32,385 nucleotides of DNA from a virus, in IMG/VR virus record IMGVR_UViG_3300008459_000209, positions 1 through 32,385 of that record; one strand, given 5' to 3'. Below, one piece after another: positions 1-6,727 of the stretch (within the stretch, counting starts at the first letter, position 1; each line of letters opens with the position of its first letter). Below the pieces are notes generated by a model. That model searched no databases and was not told the DNA's origin. It saw only the letters and a program-made list of their open reading frames with translations. Made by a program: the position numbers and the translations under genes.

Positions 1-210
1 AATGGAAATATTAAAAAACTCTTAATAGAAATTAAACCACACAAACAAACACTTCGTCCAGAAGCTACTAAAAATAAAAAAGTTAAAACAATGATATATG
101 AACAGACTCAATTTGCACTTAATCAAGCCAAGTGGCAAGCTGCTGAAGCATGGAGCAAATCTAAAGGATATCAATTTATTATTTTAACAGAAAAACATAT
201 AAATAGTTGA
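1..210 (+). CDS. 4: Head-completion nuclease, gp4-like (3' part only)
   Basis: The gene enters from outside the window and reads in frame from base 1 to a TGA at 208-210, giving the last 69 residues. The visible part has LLIEIKPHKQT, then a basic stretch, then NQAKWQAAEAW and FIILTEK. This order (hydrophobic strand, conserved E-x-K-P, Q/T/P, AKW helix, final ILTEK strand) is what I expect at the end of T4 gp4-type head-completion proteins, which have a TnsA/restriction-endonuclease-like fold. E-I-K would belong to the nuclease core. In T4 the product acts on filled heads before tail joining. It lies directly upstream of the head operon here, which fits. The N-terminal half cannot be checked, so the family call rests on this C-terminal pattern. 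Confidence 0.62.
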   Translation, partial: NGNIKKLLIEIKPHKQTLRPEATKNKKVKTMIYEQTQFALNQAKWQAAEAWSKSKGYQFIILTEKHINS

Positions 211-258
211 ATCTTTGCTTTCTATTGTAAATAATAATAACAAAAAGATAATTATATC

Positions 259-266
259 TATAAATA
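259..266 (+). promoter_or_regulatory. T4-late-type promoter box TATAAATA before the protease gene
   Basis: An exact TATAAATA octamer, the T4 late-promoter consensus, ends 11 nt before the ATG at 278. No -35 element or Shine-Dalgarno sequence is visible. A start site about 6 nt downstream would leave a leader of only about 6 nt. The region is AT-rich, so the match alone is not proof. Confidence 0.5.
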
Positions 267-277
267 TTTAAACAATT

Positions 278-952
278 ATGTCCAATAATGCCTATAATCT
301 CTTAATAGAGGAACCAACATACGAAGTTCAATATCTAATCGAAGAAAAAAATAGAAACACTCCTTCTATTTTACACATTCAAGGACCGTTTTTAATGGCT
401 AATGAAGCCAATAAAAATAAAAGAGTATATCCATTAGAAGAAATGGTTAAAGAAGTTGGAAGATATACGTCTGAAATGATTGACACAAAAAGAGCTACTG
501 GAGAATTAAATCATCCATCTAGTCCTGATATTAATTTAGAAAGAGTTTGTCATGTTGTTACAGAATTAAAACAAAATGGTAATATTTTTGAAGGTAAATC
601 CAAAGTTCTATCAACACCAATGGGACAAATCGTTCGTTCTCTTATAATGGATGGTGTAAAGCTCGGTGTATCTAGTCGTGCATTAGGTAGATTACAAGAA
701 GATGGAAGAGGAGTTAATCGTGTTTCTGATTTTAGATTAGTGGCAGTAGACGTTGTTGCTGATCCTTCGGTTCCTTCTGCCTTTGTTAATGGCATCCTAG
801 AATCTAAACAATGGATTTTAAATGAAGATGGAAAATTTGCTCCTACTTATGAAAGATTTGAAAATGCAATTTCAAACATTCCTAATAAAGAAGGAAATAA
901 ATATTTAACTGAACAAATAATTAAATTTATTAATTCATTGAAAACATTGTAA
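278..952 (+). CDS. 21: Prohead core protease, gp21-like
   Basis: This 224-residue protein matches the gp21-type prohead protease, a serine protease with a herpes-assemblin-like fold that degrades the scaffold and trims capsid proteins after prohead assembly. Visible landmarks are GELNHP with candidate catalytic His79, GVSSRALG with candidate nucleophile Ser132 or Ser133, and VADPSVPSAF with conserved Asp162. Length is close to T4 gp21 (212 residues). The N-terminus carries two LIEE motifs (residues 9-12 and 20-23) that resemble the L-x-E cleavage consensus of this family, so self-trimming is plausible. The start ATG has no Shine-Dalgarno sequence but follows a TATAAATA box. Downstream neighbours are its expected substrates: a small core protein, the scaffold and the major capsid protein. 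Confidence 0.9.
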   Translation: MSNNAYNLLIEEPTYEVQYLIEEKNRNTPSILHIQGPFLMANEANKNKRVYPLEEMVKEVGRYTSEMIDTKRATGELNHPSSPDINLERVCHVVTELKQNGNIFEGKSKVLSTPMGQIVRSLIMDGVKLGVSSRALGRLQEDGRGVNRVSDFRLVAVDVVADPSVPSAFVNGILESKQWILNEDGKFAPTYERFENAISNIPNKEGNKYLTEQIIKFINSLKTL

Positions 953-966
953 TTGTTATAAGTAAG

Positions 967-974
967 TATAAATA
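967..974 (+). promoter_or_regulatory. TATAAATA late-type box, 5 nt before the start codon
   Basis: An exact TATAAATA octamer with only 5 nt between it and the ATG at 980. If it works like a T4 late promoter, transcription would begin at or next to the A of the start codon, giving a leaderless message. There is no Shine-Dalgarno sequence in the same interval. Confidence 0.5.
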
Positions 975-979
975 ATATC

Positions 980-1201
980 ATGAACACTCGAAATTTAATT
1001 TCTAAATTAGTAGCTCAAATATGTGAAAATAATTTTTCAGATGCTAAAAAAACTTTAGATACGGTAGTAACCGAAAAGGTAAAAACACGTATTAAAAATA
1101 CAATTAAAAAACAATCACCCGATAAAAAAGATAAATCAAAATGTGATTGTACAAAAACTAAAAAAAATTTAGCAAAAAAGGTAGTAGGTAAGAGTAAATA
1201 G
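980..1201 (+). CDS. Small basic prohead core protein (putative)
   Basis: A 73-residue, very Lys-rich protein between protease and scaffold. The N-terminal half contains NNFSDAKKTLDTVVTEKV, a pattern (short helix, DAK, then EKV) that recurs in small core proteins of T4-type phages and echoes FETAVNEKVNAQV in the neighbouring scaffold. The C-terminal half is a disordered-looking Lys/Thr tail with a CDC motif. In T4 the corresponding slots hold gp67 and gp68; gp68 is also basic but longer. A role in the internal prohead core, perhaps binding DNA or the acidic scaffold, is inferred from position and composition. No catalytic motif is visible. Confidence 0.55.
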   Translation: MNTRNLISKLVAQICENNFSDAKKTLDTVVTEKVKTRIKNTIKKQSPDKKDKSKCDCTKTKKNLAKKVVGKSK

Positions 1202-1206
1202 TAATA

Positions 1207-1214
1207 TATAAAAA
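1207..1214 (+). promoter_or_regulatory. Late-type box TATAAAAA, 4 nt before the scaffold start
   Basis: A 7-of-8 match to TATAAATA, followed after 4 nt by the ATG at 1219. Position mirrors the boxes before 278 and 980. AT-rich background makes an isolated match weak; the repeated placement is the argument. Confidence 0.35.
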
Positions 1215-1218
1215 TTTT

Positions 1219-2112
1219 ATGGATATCTCATCAATAATACCAGCATTTGATACAAACGTTCTCAACGAAGAAGCAGCCTCCGCAATCGCAGAAGCATTTG
1301 AAACAGCAGTTAACGAAAAGGTAAATGCTCAAGTCGAACTTCAAGTTGAAGGTGCTCTCAGCAAACAAGACGAAGAACATGCTTCTAAATTAGGAAAATT
1401 ATTAGAGGCTATTGATGCCGATCATTCCGAAAAATTAAAAAAAGTTGTAAATGCTATTAATGAAAATCATGCTTCTAAATTAATAAAAATAGTTAATTTC
1501 TATAAAAAGGCATTAAACGAAAAAGCAGAAACTTTCAGTGAAAAGGTTGTAAATCAAATCAGCAACTTCTTAGATGCTAATCTTTCAAAATCCATTCCTC
1601 ATGCAGAATTAGAAGAAGCAGTTGCAAACAAAACTGCAATCAAACAATTAGAACAAATTAAAAAAATCATTTCATTCGATCCTGCTACTTTAAATGAAGA
1701 TGTTAAAAGTCTCATCACACAAGGCAAGAAAAAAATTGAAGATCTTCATGAAGAACTCAATGTTTCTTATAAAGAAAACATCGATTTACATGAACAACTA
1801 AACGACTTAAAAGGTGCTTTAATTTTAGAACAAAAAACAAAAGGAATGCCAACTTCTAAAAAAGAATATATTTCTAAATTATTGAGCGATAAACCCGCTT
1901 CTTATATTGAAGAAAACTTTAAATTTGTTGTAGAAATGTTTGAAAGAGAAGAAAAGGACTTGTCTGGTAAATTAGTTGAAGAAGCTAAACAATCAGCAGT
2001 ATCTAAAAATGCTAAAGTACCTTATTCCAAAGTAATTTCTGAGTCTACTGTTGTTAATAGAGAAAACACACCAGTAAACAGATACCTAACAGCTTTACAA
2101 GATATTAGATAA
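1219..2112 (+). CDS. 22: Prohead scaffolding core protein, gp22-like
   Basis: A 297-residue, highly charged, mostly helical protein with long predicted coiled coils, placed between protease and major capsid protein exactly as T4 gene 22. T4 gp22 is 269 residues. It builds the internal core that shapes the prohead and is then digested by gp21. Residues about 54-92 contain three units with a 15-residue period (HASKLGKLL, HSEKLKKVV, HASKLIKIV); the DNA for the first and third shares an identical 15-mer at 1378 and 1468. VLNEE at 14-18 is an L-x-E type site that could be a protease target. The start follows TATAAAAA by 4 nt and has no Shine-Dalgarno sequence. Confidence 0.85.
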   Translation: MDISSIIPAFDTNVLNEEAASAIAEAFETAVNEKVNAQVELQVEGALSKQDEEHASKLGKLLEAIDADHSEKLKKVVNAINENHASKLIKIVNFYKKALNEKAETFSEKVVNQISNFLDANLSKSIPHAELEEAVANKTAIKQLEQIKKIISFDPATLNEDVKSLITQGKKKIEDLHEELNVSYKENIDLHEQLNDLKGALILEQKTKGMPTSKKEYISKLLSDKPASYIEENFKFVVEMFEREEKDLSGKLVEEAKQSAVSKNAKVPYSKVISESTVVNRENTPVNRYLTALQDIR

Positions 2113-2123
2113 TTTCGAAGGTG

Positions 2124-2146
2124 GGGAAGAGCACAACGCACTTCCC
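2124..2146 (+). promoter_or_regulatory. RNA hairpin in the scaffold-capsid intergenic region
   Basis: GGGAAG-a-GC and GC-a-CTTCCC flank a 5-nt ACAAC loop, giving a GC-rich stem interrupted by an A-A mismatch. No U-tract follows, so it is not a standard terminator. It could mark an RNA processing site, stabilise the 5' end of the capsid message or attenuate transcription. It is one of few GC-rich spots in the intergenic DNA. Confidence 0.5.
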
Positions 2147-2165
2147 GAACGCTAAATAAATCCAT

Positions 2166-2183
2166 AAGGAGAAATAATAAATA
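2166..2183 (+). promoter_or_regulatory. Distant AAGGAG and late-type box AATAAATA before the capsid gene
   Basis: AAGGAG at 2166-2171 is a good Shine-Dalgarno core but lies 16 nt before the ATG at 2188, longer than the usual 5-10 nt. AATAAATA at 2176-2183 (7 of 8 to the late consensus) lies 4 nt before the ATG. A second, weaker box, CTAAATA, starts near 2151 and would give a leader that includes AAGGAG. Which signal is used cannot be decided by reading. Confidence 0.4.
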
Positions 2184-2187
2184 ACAT

Positions 2188-3633
2188 ATGAACAATGTAA
2201 AACCCGCACCTGGCTTCATTGACAGAAATCGTGCAAATCAACTACTCGAAAAATGGGCCCCTGTACTTAATTACTCAAGTGATAAAGTCAGACCTATTGA
2301 AGACGAACATGCTCGCGTTACCACAGCTATGCTGATGGAAAACCAAGAGCGTTGGTGTTTAGAAGAAGGTGGAAACTACTCAGGAAATGGCGGTGCCTTC
2401 GGCAACGGCAGTTCTGTTGGTGGTATCTACAATCCTCCCGGCACTGTTGGTTCTAATGATGGTTATGCTCAAAATGATGCTCGTTTACCAAAGGTATTAA
2501 TACCTATGATCAGACGTACATTCCCAGAGTTAATCACTAACGAAATCGTCGGTGTTCAGCCAATGAGTGGCCCAGTTGGTCTTGCATTTGCTCTGCGTTA
2601 CCGCTATGAGAACTCTAGCTTGGGTGCAAATGGTCTTGATGGTTATCAAACAGGTGCCACAAACAATAGCAACAACGGTACTCCCCGCGTTGCTGGACCA
2701 AATGAACTCGGTTATCAGTTCCTCGACACTCGCTTTACAGGAACAAGTGCAGCCTCCCTTACCGGAAACAGTGATTTTGATATCGCTGAGTCCGATCAAG
2801 GTGTTGCAGCTATCCTAAGCCAGTTCGAACTTTCTGGAAACATTCCTCAAGTTACTGTTGAATTCAGCAAAACAGCCGTCGAAGCTGGCACACGCCGCCT
2901 CGCCGCTCGTTGGTCTGTTGAACTCGAACAAGATCTTAAGAACATGAACGGCCTCGATATCGATGGTGAATTGACAAACGCTATGTCGTATGAAATTCAA
3001 GCCGAAATCGACCGTGAAATGATCATCAGAATGGTTCAGATCGCTCTCAATGCAGGTAGTAAAAATGGATACAGCTTCTGGTATGCTCAATCAGCTGACG
3101 CACGTTGGCTCGGAGAGAGAAACAGGGACTTCTATAGCAAGGTAATTGTCGAAGCTAATCGCATCGCAATTCGTAATCGTCGTGGTTCTGCCAACTTCAT
3201 TGTTGCAACACCTCGCGTTTGCGCAATCCTTGAGATGCTTCCTGAATTCCAGTGGATGTCAGTAAACGGAAACGTCAACACTCAACCAACAGGCATTGCC
3301 AAAGTTGGAACATTGGGTGGTAGATTCACTGTTTACCGCGACACTCGTACAGACGCACAGTATCTCGCAGGTCAAAGATCAGCAGCACTTGAGTATGCAC
3401 TTCTTGGTTACAAAGGCACAGAATACTACGATACTGGTATCGTGTATTGCCCATACATTCCTGTGATGATTCAGCGTACAGTAGGTCCAAATGACTTCTC
3501 ACCTCGCGTCGGTTTAATGACTCGTTACGGGGTAGTAGATTACATCTTTGGTGCTTCCTTGTACTACCATGTAATCATCGTCAAGGGCTTGGGAACTGAA
3601 TTTGAAGCCAACGGTTCTAAACTCTATCTGTAA
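2188..3633 (+). CDS. 23: Major capsid protein, gp23-like
   Basis: A 481-residue HK97-fold capsid protein of the T4 gp23 family (T4 gp23 has 521). The signature block at residues 103-136 reads VLIPMIRRTFPELI, then VGVQPMSGPVGLAFAL, as in gp23. The N-terminal ENQERW (51-56) corresponds to ENQEKDF in T4. LEE at 58-60 followed by a Gly-rich arm is the likely gp21 cleavage point. Residues 81-99 (YNPP to DAR) recur in the small protein at 31307-31588. Base composition stands out: many CTC, CGC, GGC and ACC codons and visibly higher GC than all neighbours, as expected for a very highly expressed gene under codon selection. A strong terminator follows the stop. Confidence 0.95.
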   Translation: MNNVKPAPGFIDRNRANQLLEKWAPVLNYSSDKVRPIEDEHARVTTAMLMENQERWCLEEGGNYSGNGGAFGNGSSVGGIYNPPGTVGSNDGYAQNDARLPKVLIPMIRRTFPELITNEIVGVQPMSGPVGLAFALRYRYENSSLGANGLDGYQTGATNNSNNGTPRVAGPNELGYQFLDTRFTGTSAASLTGNSDFDIAESDQGVAAILSQFELSGNIPQVTVEFSKTAVEAGTRRLAARWSVELEQDLKNMNGLDIDGELTNAMSYEIQAEIDREMIIRMVQIALNAGSKNGYSFWYAQSADARWLGERNRDFYSKVIVEANRIAIRNRRGSANFIVATPRVCAILEMLPEFQWMSVNGNVNTQPTGIAKVGTLGGRFTVYRDTRTDAQYLAGQRSAALEYALLGYKGTEYYDTGIVYCPYIPVMIQRTVGPNDFSPRVGLMTRYGVVDYIFGASLYYHVIIVKGLGTEFEANGSKLYL

Positions 3634-3652
3634 TCACAGAACTCAAAAACTT

Positions 3653-3684
3653 ACCCATCCTCGAAAGAGGGTGGGTATTTTTTT
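3653..3684 (+). terminator. Strong intrinsic terminator after the capsid gene
   Basis: A 10-bp stem, ACCCATCCTC with GAGGGTGGGT (one T-G wobble), closes a GAAA tetraloop at 3653-3676 and runs into a T-rich tract from 3678. Read on the minus strand the same hairpin is followed by a short T-tract (AAGTTTTTG), so it may also end transcription of the minus-strand gene at 3713-4198. Confidence 0.93.
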
Positions 3685-3712
3685 GTATTTTTTTTAAATG
3701 AAATAAAAGATA

Positions 3713-4198
3713 TTATTGAATAATATCGTCTAGTAATTCTATCTTTTCTCTTTTGCTAGAATCTTTACCTTGAAGTTTCCCCATTATTTCATCTCTTGTT
3801 GCTATTAAAATATTATTTGTTTGTGTTCCAACACCAAGAGATTTTGATGCTGTAGATTCTACCTTTGCAACTTCTAGATTGTTTTTATGCTGTTTTGCTT
3901 GTAAATTGATTTTGTTTAGATTATCTATTGCTTTAGTTGTTGCACTGATTAATTGTGCCAATGATGCAATTTCTTTAGGATCTTGTCCGCTTATAACTAA
4001 ATCTTTTAAACTATTTACAGCTTCTAATCCCACCTCAATTACTTGAGCGGTTTTTTCATATACATAACTACTTACATTGTCATCGGTTAAGGGAGGTGAC
4101 GCTTCTCTTGTGACTTGTTTATTTAATTTTGGCTGTGCTGGCACTGAATCGATTCGCAATTGATCTATTATCGAATCTATTTCATTTGATTGTTCCAT
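3713..4198 (-). CDS. 16: Terminase small subunit, gp16-like (probable)
   Basis: 161 residues, mostly helical. The layout resembles T4 gp16 (164 residues), which recognises DNA and regulates the packaging motor: a poorly conserved N-terminus, a DDNVSSYVYEKTAQVIEVGLEAV helix region, GQDPKEIASLAQLISATTKAID, an NLNKINLQAKQHKNNLE helix, then NNILIATRDEIMGKL near the end, comparable to the ATVFMGSPTELMDEI segment of gp16. These agree in order and spacing rather than in long identity, so the call is tentative. It lies convergent to the capsid gene and away from any large terminase gene, unlike T4 where 16 and 17 are adjacent. Its promoter may lie in the 62-bp gap to 4261, which contains CTAAATAATTAG on this strand. 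Confidence 0.6.
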   Translation of the reverse strand: MEQSNEIDSIIDQLRIDSVPAQPKLNKQVTREASPPLTDDNVSSYVYEKTAQVIEVGLEAVNSLKDLVISGQDPKEIASLAQLISATTKAIDNLNKINLQAKQHKNNLEVAKVESTASKSLGVGTQTNNILIATRDEIMGKLQGKDSSKREKIELLDDIIQ

Positions 4199-4226
4199 AA
4201 TGATATATCTTTTACTAATTATTTAG

Positions 4227-4254
4227 TTGATTGTTCCAATAATTCTACTATAAT
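4227..4254 (+). promoter_or_regulatory. Sigma70-type promoter, TTGATT-N16-TATAAT
   Basis: TTGATT at 4227-4232 and TATAAT at 4249-4254 are separated by 16 nt. The -10 hexamer ends 6 nt before the ATG at 4261, so a start site at the usual distance would fall on or next to the start codon. This would drive the dUTPase-like and clamp-loader genes before late transcription. Confidence 0.6.
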
Positions 4255-4260
4255 ATAGAA

Positions 4261-4653
4261 ATGTTTGAAACTCCGAAAATATACTTCACAAAAACAAATG
4301 AAAATGCGGAACTTCCACATAGAGAAAACATAAGTGATCCTGGATATTTGTTCAAAGCAACAGAAGATATTACAATACCATCTAGAAATCAAATAAAGAT
4401 TTCCACCAATCTAATCATAGAAGACATTGTAAAGGGTGTTTGGGGCTTAATAATGCCCACTGACGCTCTTAATGAAGAGTATGAAGTGTTTCCCCTTACA
4501 AAGATAATAAACAATACATTTAGAGGGGAACTTAAGATTTGTCTTTACAATGCATCTGAAAATGATTATACATTAAAAAAAGGTGAAGTATATGCTAGAA
4601 TTGTTTATATGCCACTGTTAACTATTGAACCAGAATTGAAAAAACATGAATAA
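4261..4653 (+). CDS. dUTPase-fold protein with altered catalytic motifs
   Basis: 130 residues with the order of dUTPase/dCTP-deaminase motifs still readable. Motif 1 is SDPGYLFKA (26-33; usual DAGYDLxA), motif 2 WGLIMPTDAL (61-70; usual GLIxxRSG), motif 3 TKIINNTFRGELKICLYN (80-97; usual GxIDxxYRGExxVxxxN) and motif 4 LKKGEVYARIVYMPL (106-119; usual xxGDRIAQLVxxP). The second Asp of motif 1 is Leu, the Arg-Ser of motif 2 is missing, and the catalytic Asp and stacking Tyr of motif 3 are Asn and Phe. Motif 5 is absent. The fold is therefore likely kept but dUTP hydrolysis doubtful. It overlaps the clamp-loader start by 8 nt, so the two are translationally coupled. Possible roles are regulatory binding or structure; none is shown by sequence. 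Confidence 0.65.
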   Translation: MFETPKIYFTKTNENAELPHRENISDPGYLFKATEDITIPSRNQIKISTNLIIEDIVKGVWGLIMPTDALNEEYEVFPLTKIINNTFRGELKICLYNASENDYTLKKGEVYARIVYMPLLTIEPELKKHE

Positions 4654-5590
4654 TCACTATAACACATTATGGGTTGAAAAATATCGTCCCAAAAATCTTG
4701 ATGATATTATTTTAGATGGAGACGTTAAAGAACACTTCAAGACAATTACTGAAGATGTTCCTAGTATATTGTTTTATGGACCTCCGGGTATCGGTAAGAG
4801 TAGTTTAGCAAAAATACTTGTAAATGACATATTAAAGTGCCAATACCTTTACATAAACGCTTCTGATGAGAATGGTATTGATACTATAAGAAATAAGGTA
4901 ATAACATTTGCTCAGACTCGTTCTATTGATTCCAAGAAAAAGATTGTTCTTTTGGAAGAAGCAGACGGTCTTACTGGTGAATCTTTAAGAATCCTTCGTA
5001 ATGTTATGGAAGAGTACTGTGATACTACTCGTTTCATATTGACAGCTAACAATTTAAACAAGATCATGGAACCAATTAGATCTCGTTGTATTTTATTTAA
5101 AATTCAACCAACACTAAGAGGGTGTGCAGATCGTTGTATTGAAATTCTAAAGAAGGAAAATATTCAATTTGATATTTCTTCTATTAAGAAAAACCTAACA
5201 AACTTTTTAAATGATAGATACCCAGATCTTAGAAGAATAATTAATGATTTGCAAAAATTCTCTGTAACAGGAACTTTAGTATTTCCAGAACAGTATGAAA
5301 TCTCTAATATTTCTAGTTATATAATAGAAGGACTAGTTTCTAAAAGTATATCTTCATTAGAAATACGAAAAAAGATAATAGAATCGGAAAAGGACTTTAA
5401 TGGTGATTATCAAGAACTGATGAAAAATATATTTGAATATACCTATAAATCAGACGATTTAACAGATAAAGTAAAAAGAAGTCTTTTGATTGATTTAGGA
5501 GAATACATGTATAGAGACAATTTCGTGTTGGATCATGAAATCAATTTCTTTTGCTGTATTCTAGCAATAGAAAACTCTATTTGTTCTTAG
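4646..5590 (+). CDS. 44: Sliding-clamp loader large subunit, gp44-like AAA+ ATPase
   Basis: A 314-residue AAA+ ATPase of the RFC/gp44 family, close to T4 gp44 (319). It opens with LWVEKYRPKNLDDIIL, the RFC-box start. Walker A is GPPGIGKS (45-52), Walker B VLLEEAD (101-107, with EEAD in place of the usual DEAD), sensor 1 lies in TANN (133-136), and SRC (146-148) supplies the arginine finger of clamp loaders. The C-terminal collar region from about residue 230 is helical. In the replisome it would load the gp45 clamp with a small-subunit partner; a candidate gp62 homologue lies at 25021-25416. Its 3' end overlaps a convergent gene by 14 nt. Confidence 0.93.
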   Translation: MNNHYNTLWVEKYRPKNLDDIILDGDVKEHFKTITEDVPSILFYGPPGIGKSSLAKILVNDILKCQYLYINASDENGIDTIRNKVITFAQTRSIDSKKKIVLLEEADGLTGESLRILRNVMEEYCDTTRFILTANNLNKIMEPIRSRCILFKIQPTLRGCADRCIEILKKENIQFDISSIKKNLTNFLNDRYPDLRRIINDLQKFSVTGTLVFPEQYEISNISSYIIEGLVSKSISSLEIRKKIIESEKDFNGDYQELMKNIFEYTYKSDDLTDKVKRSLLIDLGEYMYRDNFVLDHEINFFCCILAIENSICS

Positions 5591-6185
5591 ATTTTTTTCT
5601 TTTAGGACCAGTAAAATATTTCTTTGCAATAGCAGGAGAAGCTGGAATAGATGTTTGTGCTGTTGCTAGTTTATTATCTATTGGATGATTATTAAGACCC
5701 TTGAAAGCATCAGTATCCACGGGTATTGGTTTACATTGAGCGTAATTATCGTATCTTTCGTATTTATTTGGAACACCTTGTACTGGTGGTAAATTTACTC
5801 CAAAATCTAAAACTTCTACAAGCTCAAAGTCTCCCGGAACTTGAAATTCATTGAATTCAGTAGGTGATTGTAATGAACGTGGATCTGTTTTTAATGTTAA
5901 AATAATATTAATAGATCCTGCTAAATCATTTGCATCTTTAGCAGATGCATTTGTGCTGTTACCAGCAATATCATGAATAAAAAAGAATAGATTTGGATTT
6001 TCTTCTATTCTACTTCTAAGCCACTGATCAAAGCTAGAATCTTTCTGATATCTTGCTTTATAAAAATCAGAATTAAAAAACTCCTTACGTAGTTTTACTG
6101 GAGTATTTGTACGAAATCCACCATTTGAATGATGTGTATGTGCCTTTTCGCACAATGTTTCAAATTTATTAAATTTTTTACTCAT
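5577..6185 (-). CDS. Unknown protein, possible virion component
   Basis: I chose the ATG at 6185 (MSKKFNKFE), giving 202 residues. An in-frame ATG at 6218 would add 11 residues but would sit 2 nt from the divergent gp25 start and swallow the shared promoter region. I do not recognise the family. The N-terminal third is basic and aromatic (FETLCEKAHTHHSNGGF, FFNSDFYKARYQ), the middle has WLRSRIEENPNLFFFIHDIAGN and a beta-rich section, and the C-terminus is Pro/Ala-rich and ends in a Lys/Arg tail (GPKRKKSKNK). Lying between clamp loader and baseplate genes, it could be a tail or head component, but nothing in the sequence proves it. It overlaps the clamp-loader gene by 14 nt tail to tail. Confidence 0.6.
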   Translation of the reverse strand: MSKKFNKFETLCEKAHTHHSNGGFRTNTPVKLRKEFFNSDFYKARYQKDSSFDQWLRSRIEENPNLFFFIHDIAGNSTNASAKDANDLAGSINIILTLKTDPRSLQSPTEFNEFQVPGDFELVEVLDFGVNLPPVQGVPNKYERYDNYAQCKPIPVDTDAFKGLNNHPIDNKLATAQTSIPASPAIAKKYFTGPKRKKSKNK

Positions 6186-6202
6186 ATATATTAGGTTTTT
6201 GT

Positions 6203-6210
6203 CATAAATA
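6203..6210 (+). promoter_or_regulatory. Late-type box CATAAATA before the gp25 gene
   Basis: A 7-of-8 match to TATAAATA ends 10 nt before the ATG at 6221, inside a 35-bp gap between two divergent genes. The larger motif ATAAATATTTA is nearly palindromic, so the same spot could also serve the minus-strand gene starting at 6185. Confidence 0.4.
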
Positions 6211-6220
6211 TTTACCATAC

Positions 6221-6727
6221 ATGGCTGCTATTTACATAGATAATCTAATAAAACCTAGAGAAATAAATTCTCCTAGTAGTTATCCTTCAAAAGAAACTGT
6301 ACAAAATAAATTTGTATATACAGATTTAAAATTAGATTTAAAAGAAGCCAAAAATTTAGGAAACGGATTAAATCCTGCTATTTCCAATGATATTGAGGCT
6401 TCTTATGACTTAGAGGCAATAAGAAACTCTCTTTATAATATTTTTACAACAAGAAAGGGGCAAAAATTATTAAATCCTCTTTTTGGAGGTTCTTTAGATC
6501 AACATTTATTTGAAAATATCACAGAATTTAAAGCTAAAATATTGGGAGACAGCATCGTAGACTCTGTTTCAAGATTTGAAAATAGAGTGCGAGTAGATTC
6601 TGTACAAGTAATGCCAATGTATGATGAAAATCAATATTACGTAATATTTAATTATACTATATTAAATATAAAAGATATTAAAAAATTTGAAATATTATTT
6701 AATGCAAATAACATAACATTTATATGA
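6221..6727 (+). CDS. 25: Baseplate wedge protein gp25 (lysozyme-like fold)
   Basis: 168 residues; the family core is LEAIRNSLYNIFTTRKGQK followed by LLNPLFGGSLDQHLFENI, the hallmark of gp25/GpW-type baseplate wedge proteins. The second half (VDSVSRFENRVRVDSVQVMP and the paired strands after it) is the usual beta portion. T4 gp25 is 132 residues; the extra length here is an N-terminal extension. In the T4 baseplate gp25 joins the gp6 dimer and links the wedge to the sheath initiator. The next gene is gp6, and the two overlap by ATGA, indicating coupled translation. Confidence 0.93.
   Translation: MAAIYIDNLIKPREINSPSSYPSKETVQNKFVYTDLKLDLKEAKNLGNGLNPAISNDIEASYDLEAIRNSLYNIFTTRKGQKLLNPLFGGSLDQHLFENITEFKAKILGDSIVDSVSRFENRVRVDSVQVMPMYDENQYYVIFNYTILNIKDIKKFEILFNANNITFI

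Noticed and set aside
550-795. Open frame on the minus strand across the protease gene
   Set aside because: It lies wholly inside a well-supported gene on the other strand, has low-complexity Thr/Ser composition and no start signal.
2530-3090. Several open frames opposite or in another frame of the capsid gene
   Set aside because: The capsid gene is richer in GC, which lengthens chance open frames; none has a family-like sequence.
6186-6218. An 11-residue longer N-terminus for the unknown gene ending at 5577
   Set aside because: It would place the start 2 nt from the divergent gp25 ATG and run through the only plausible promoter region; the ATG at 6185 begins a more typical N-terminus.
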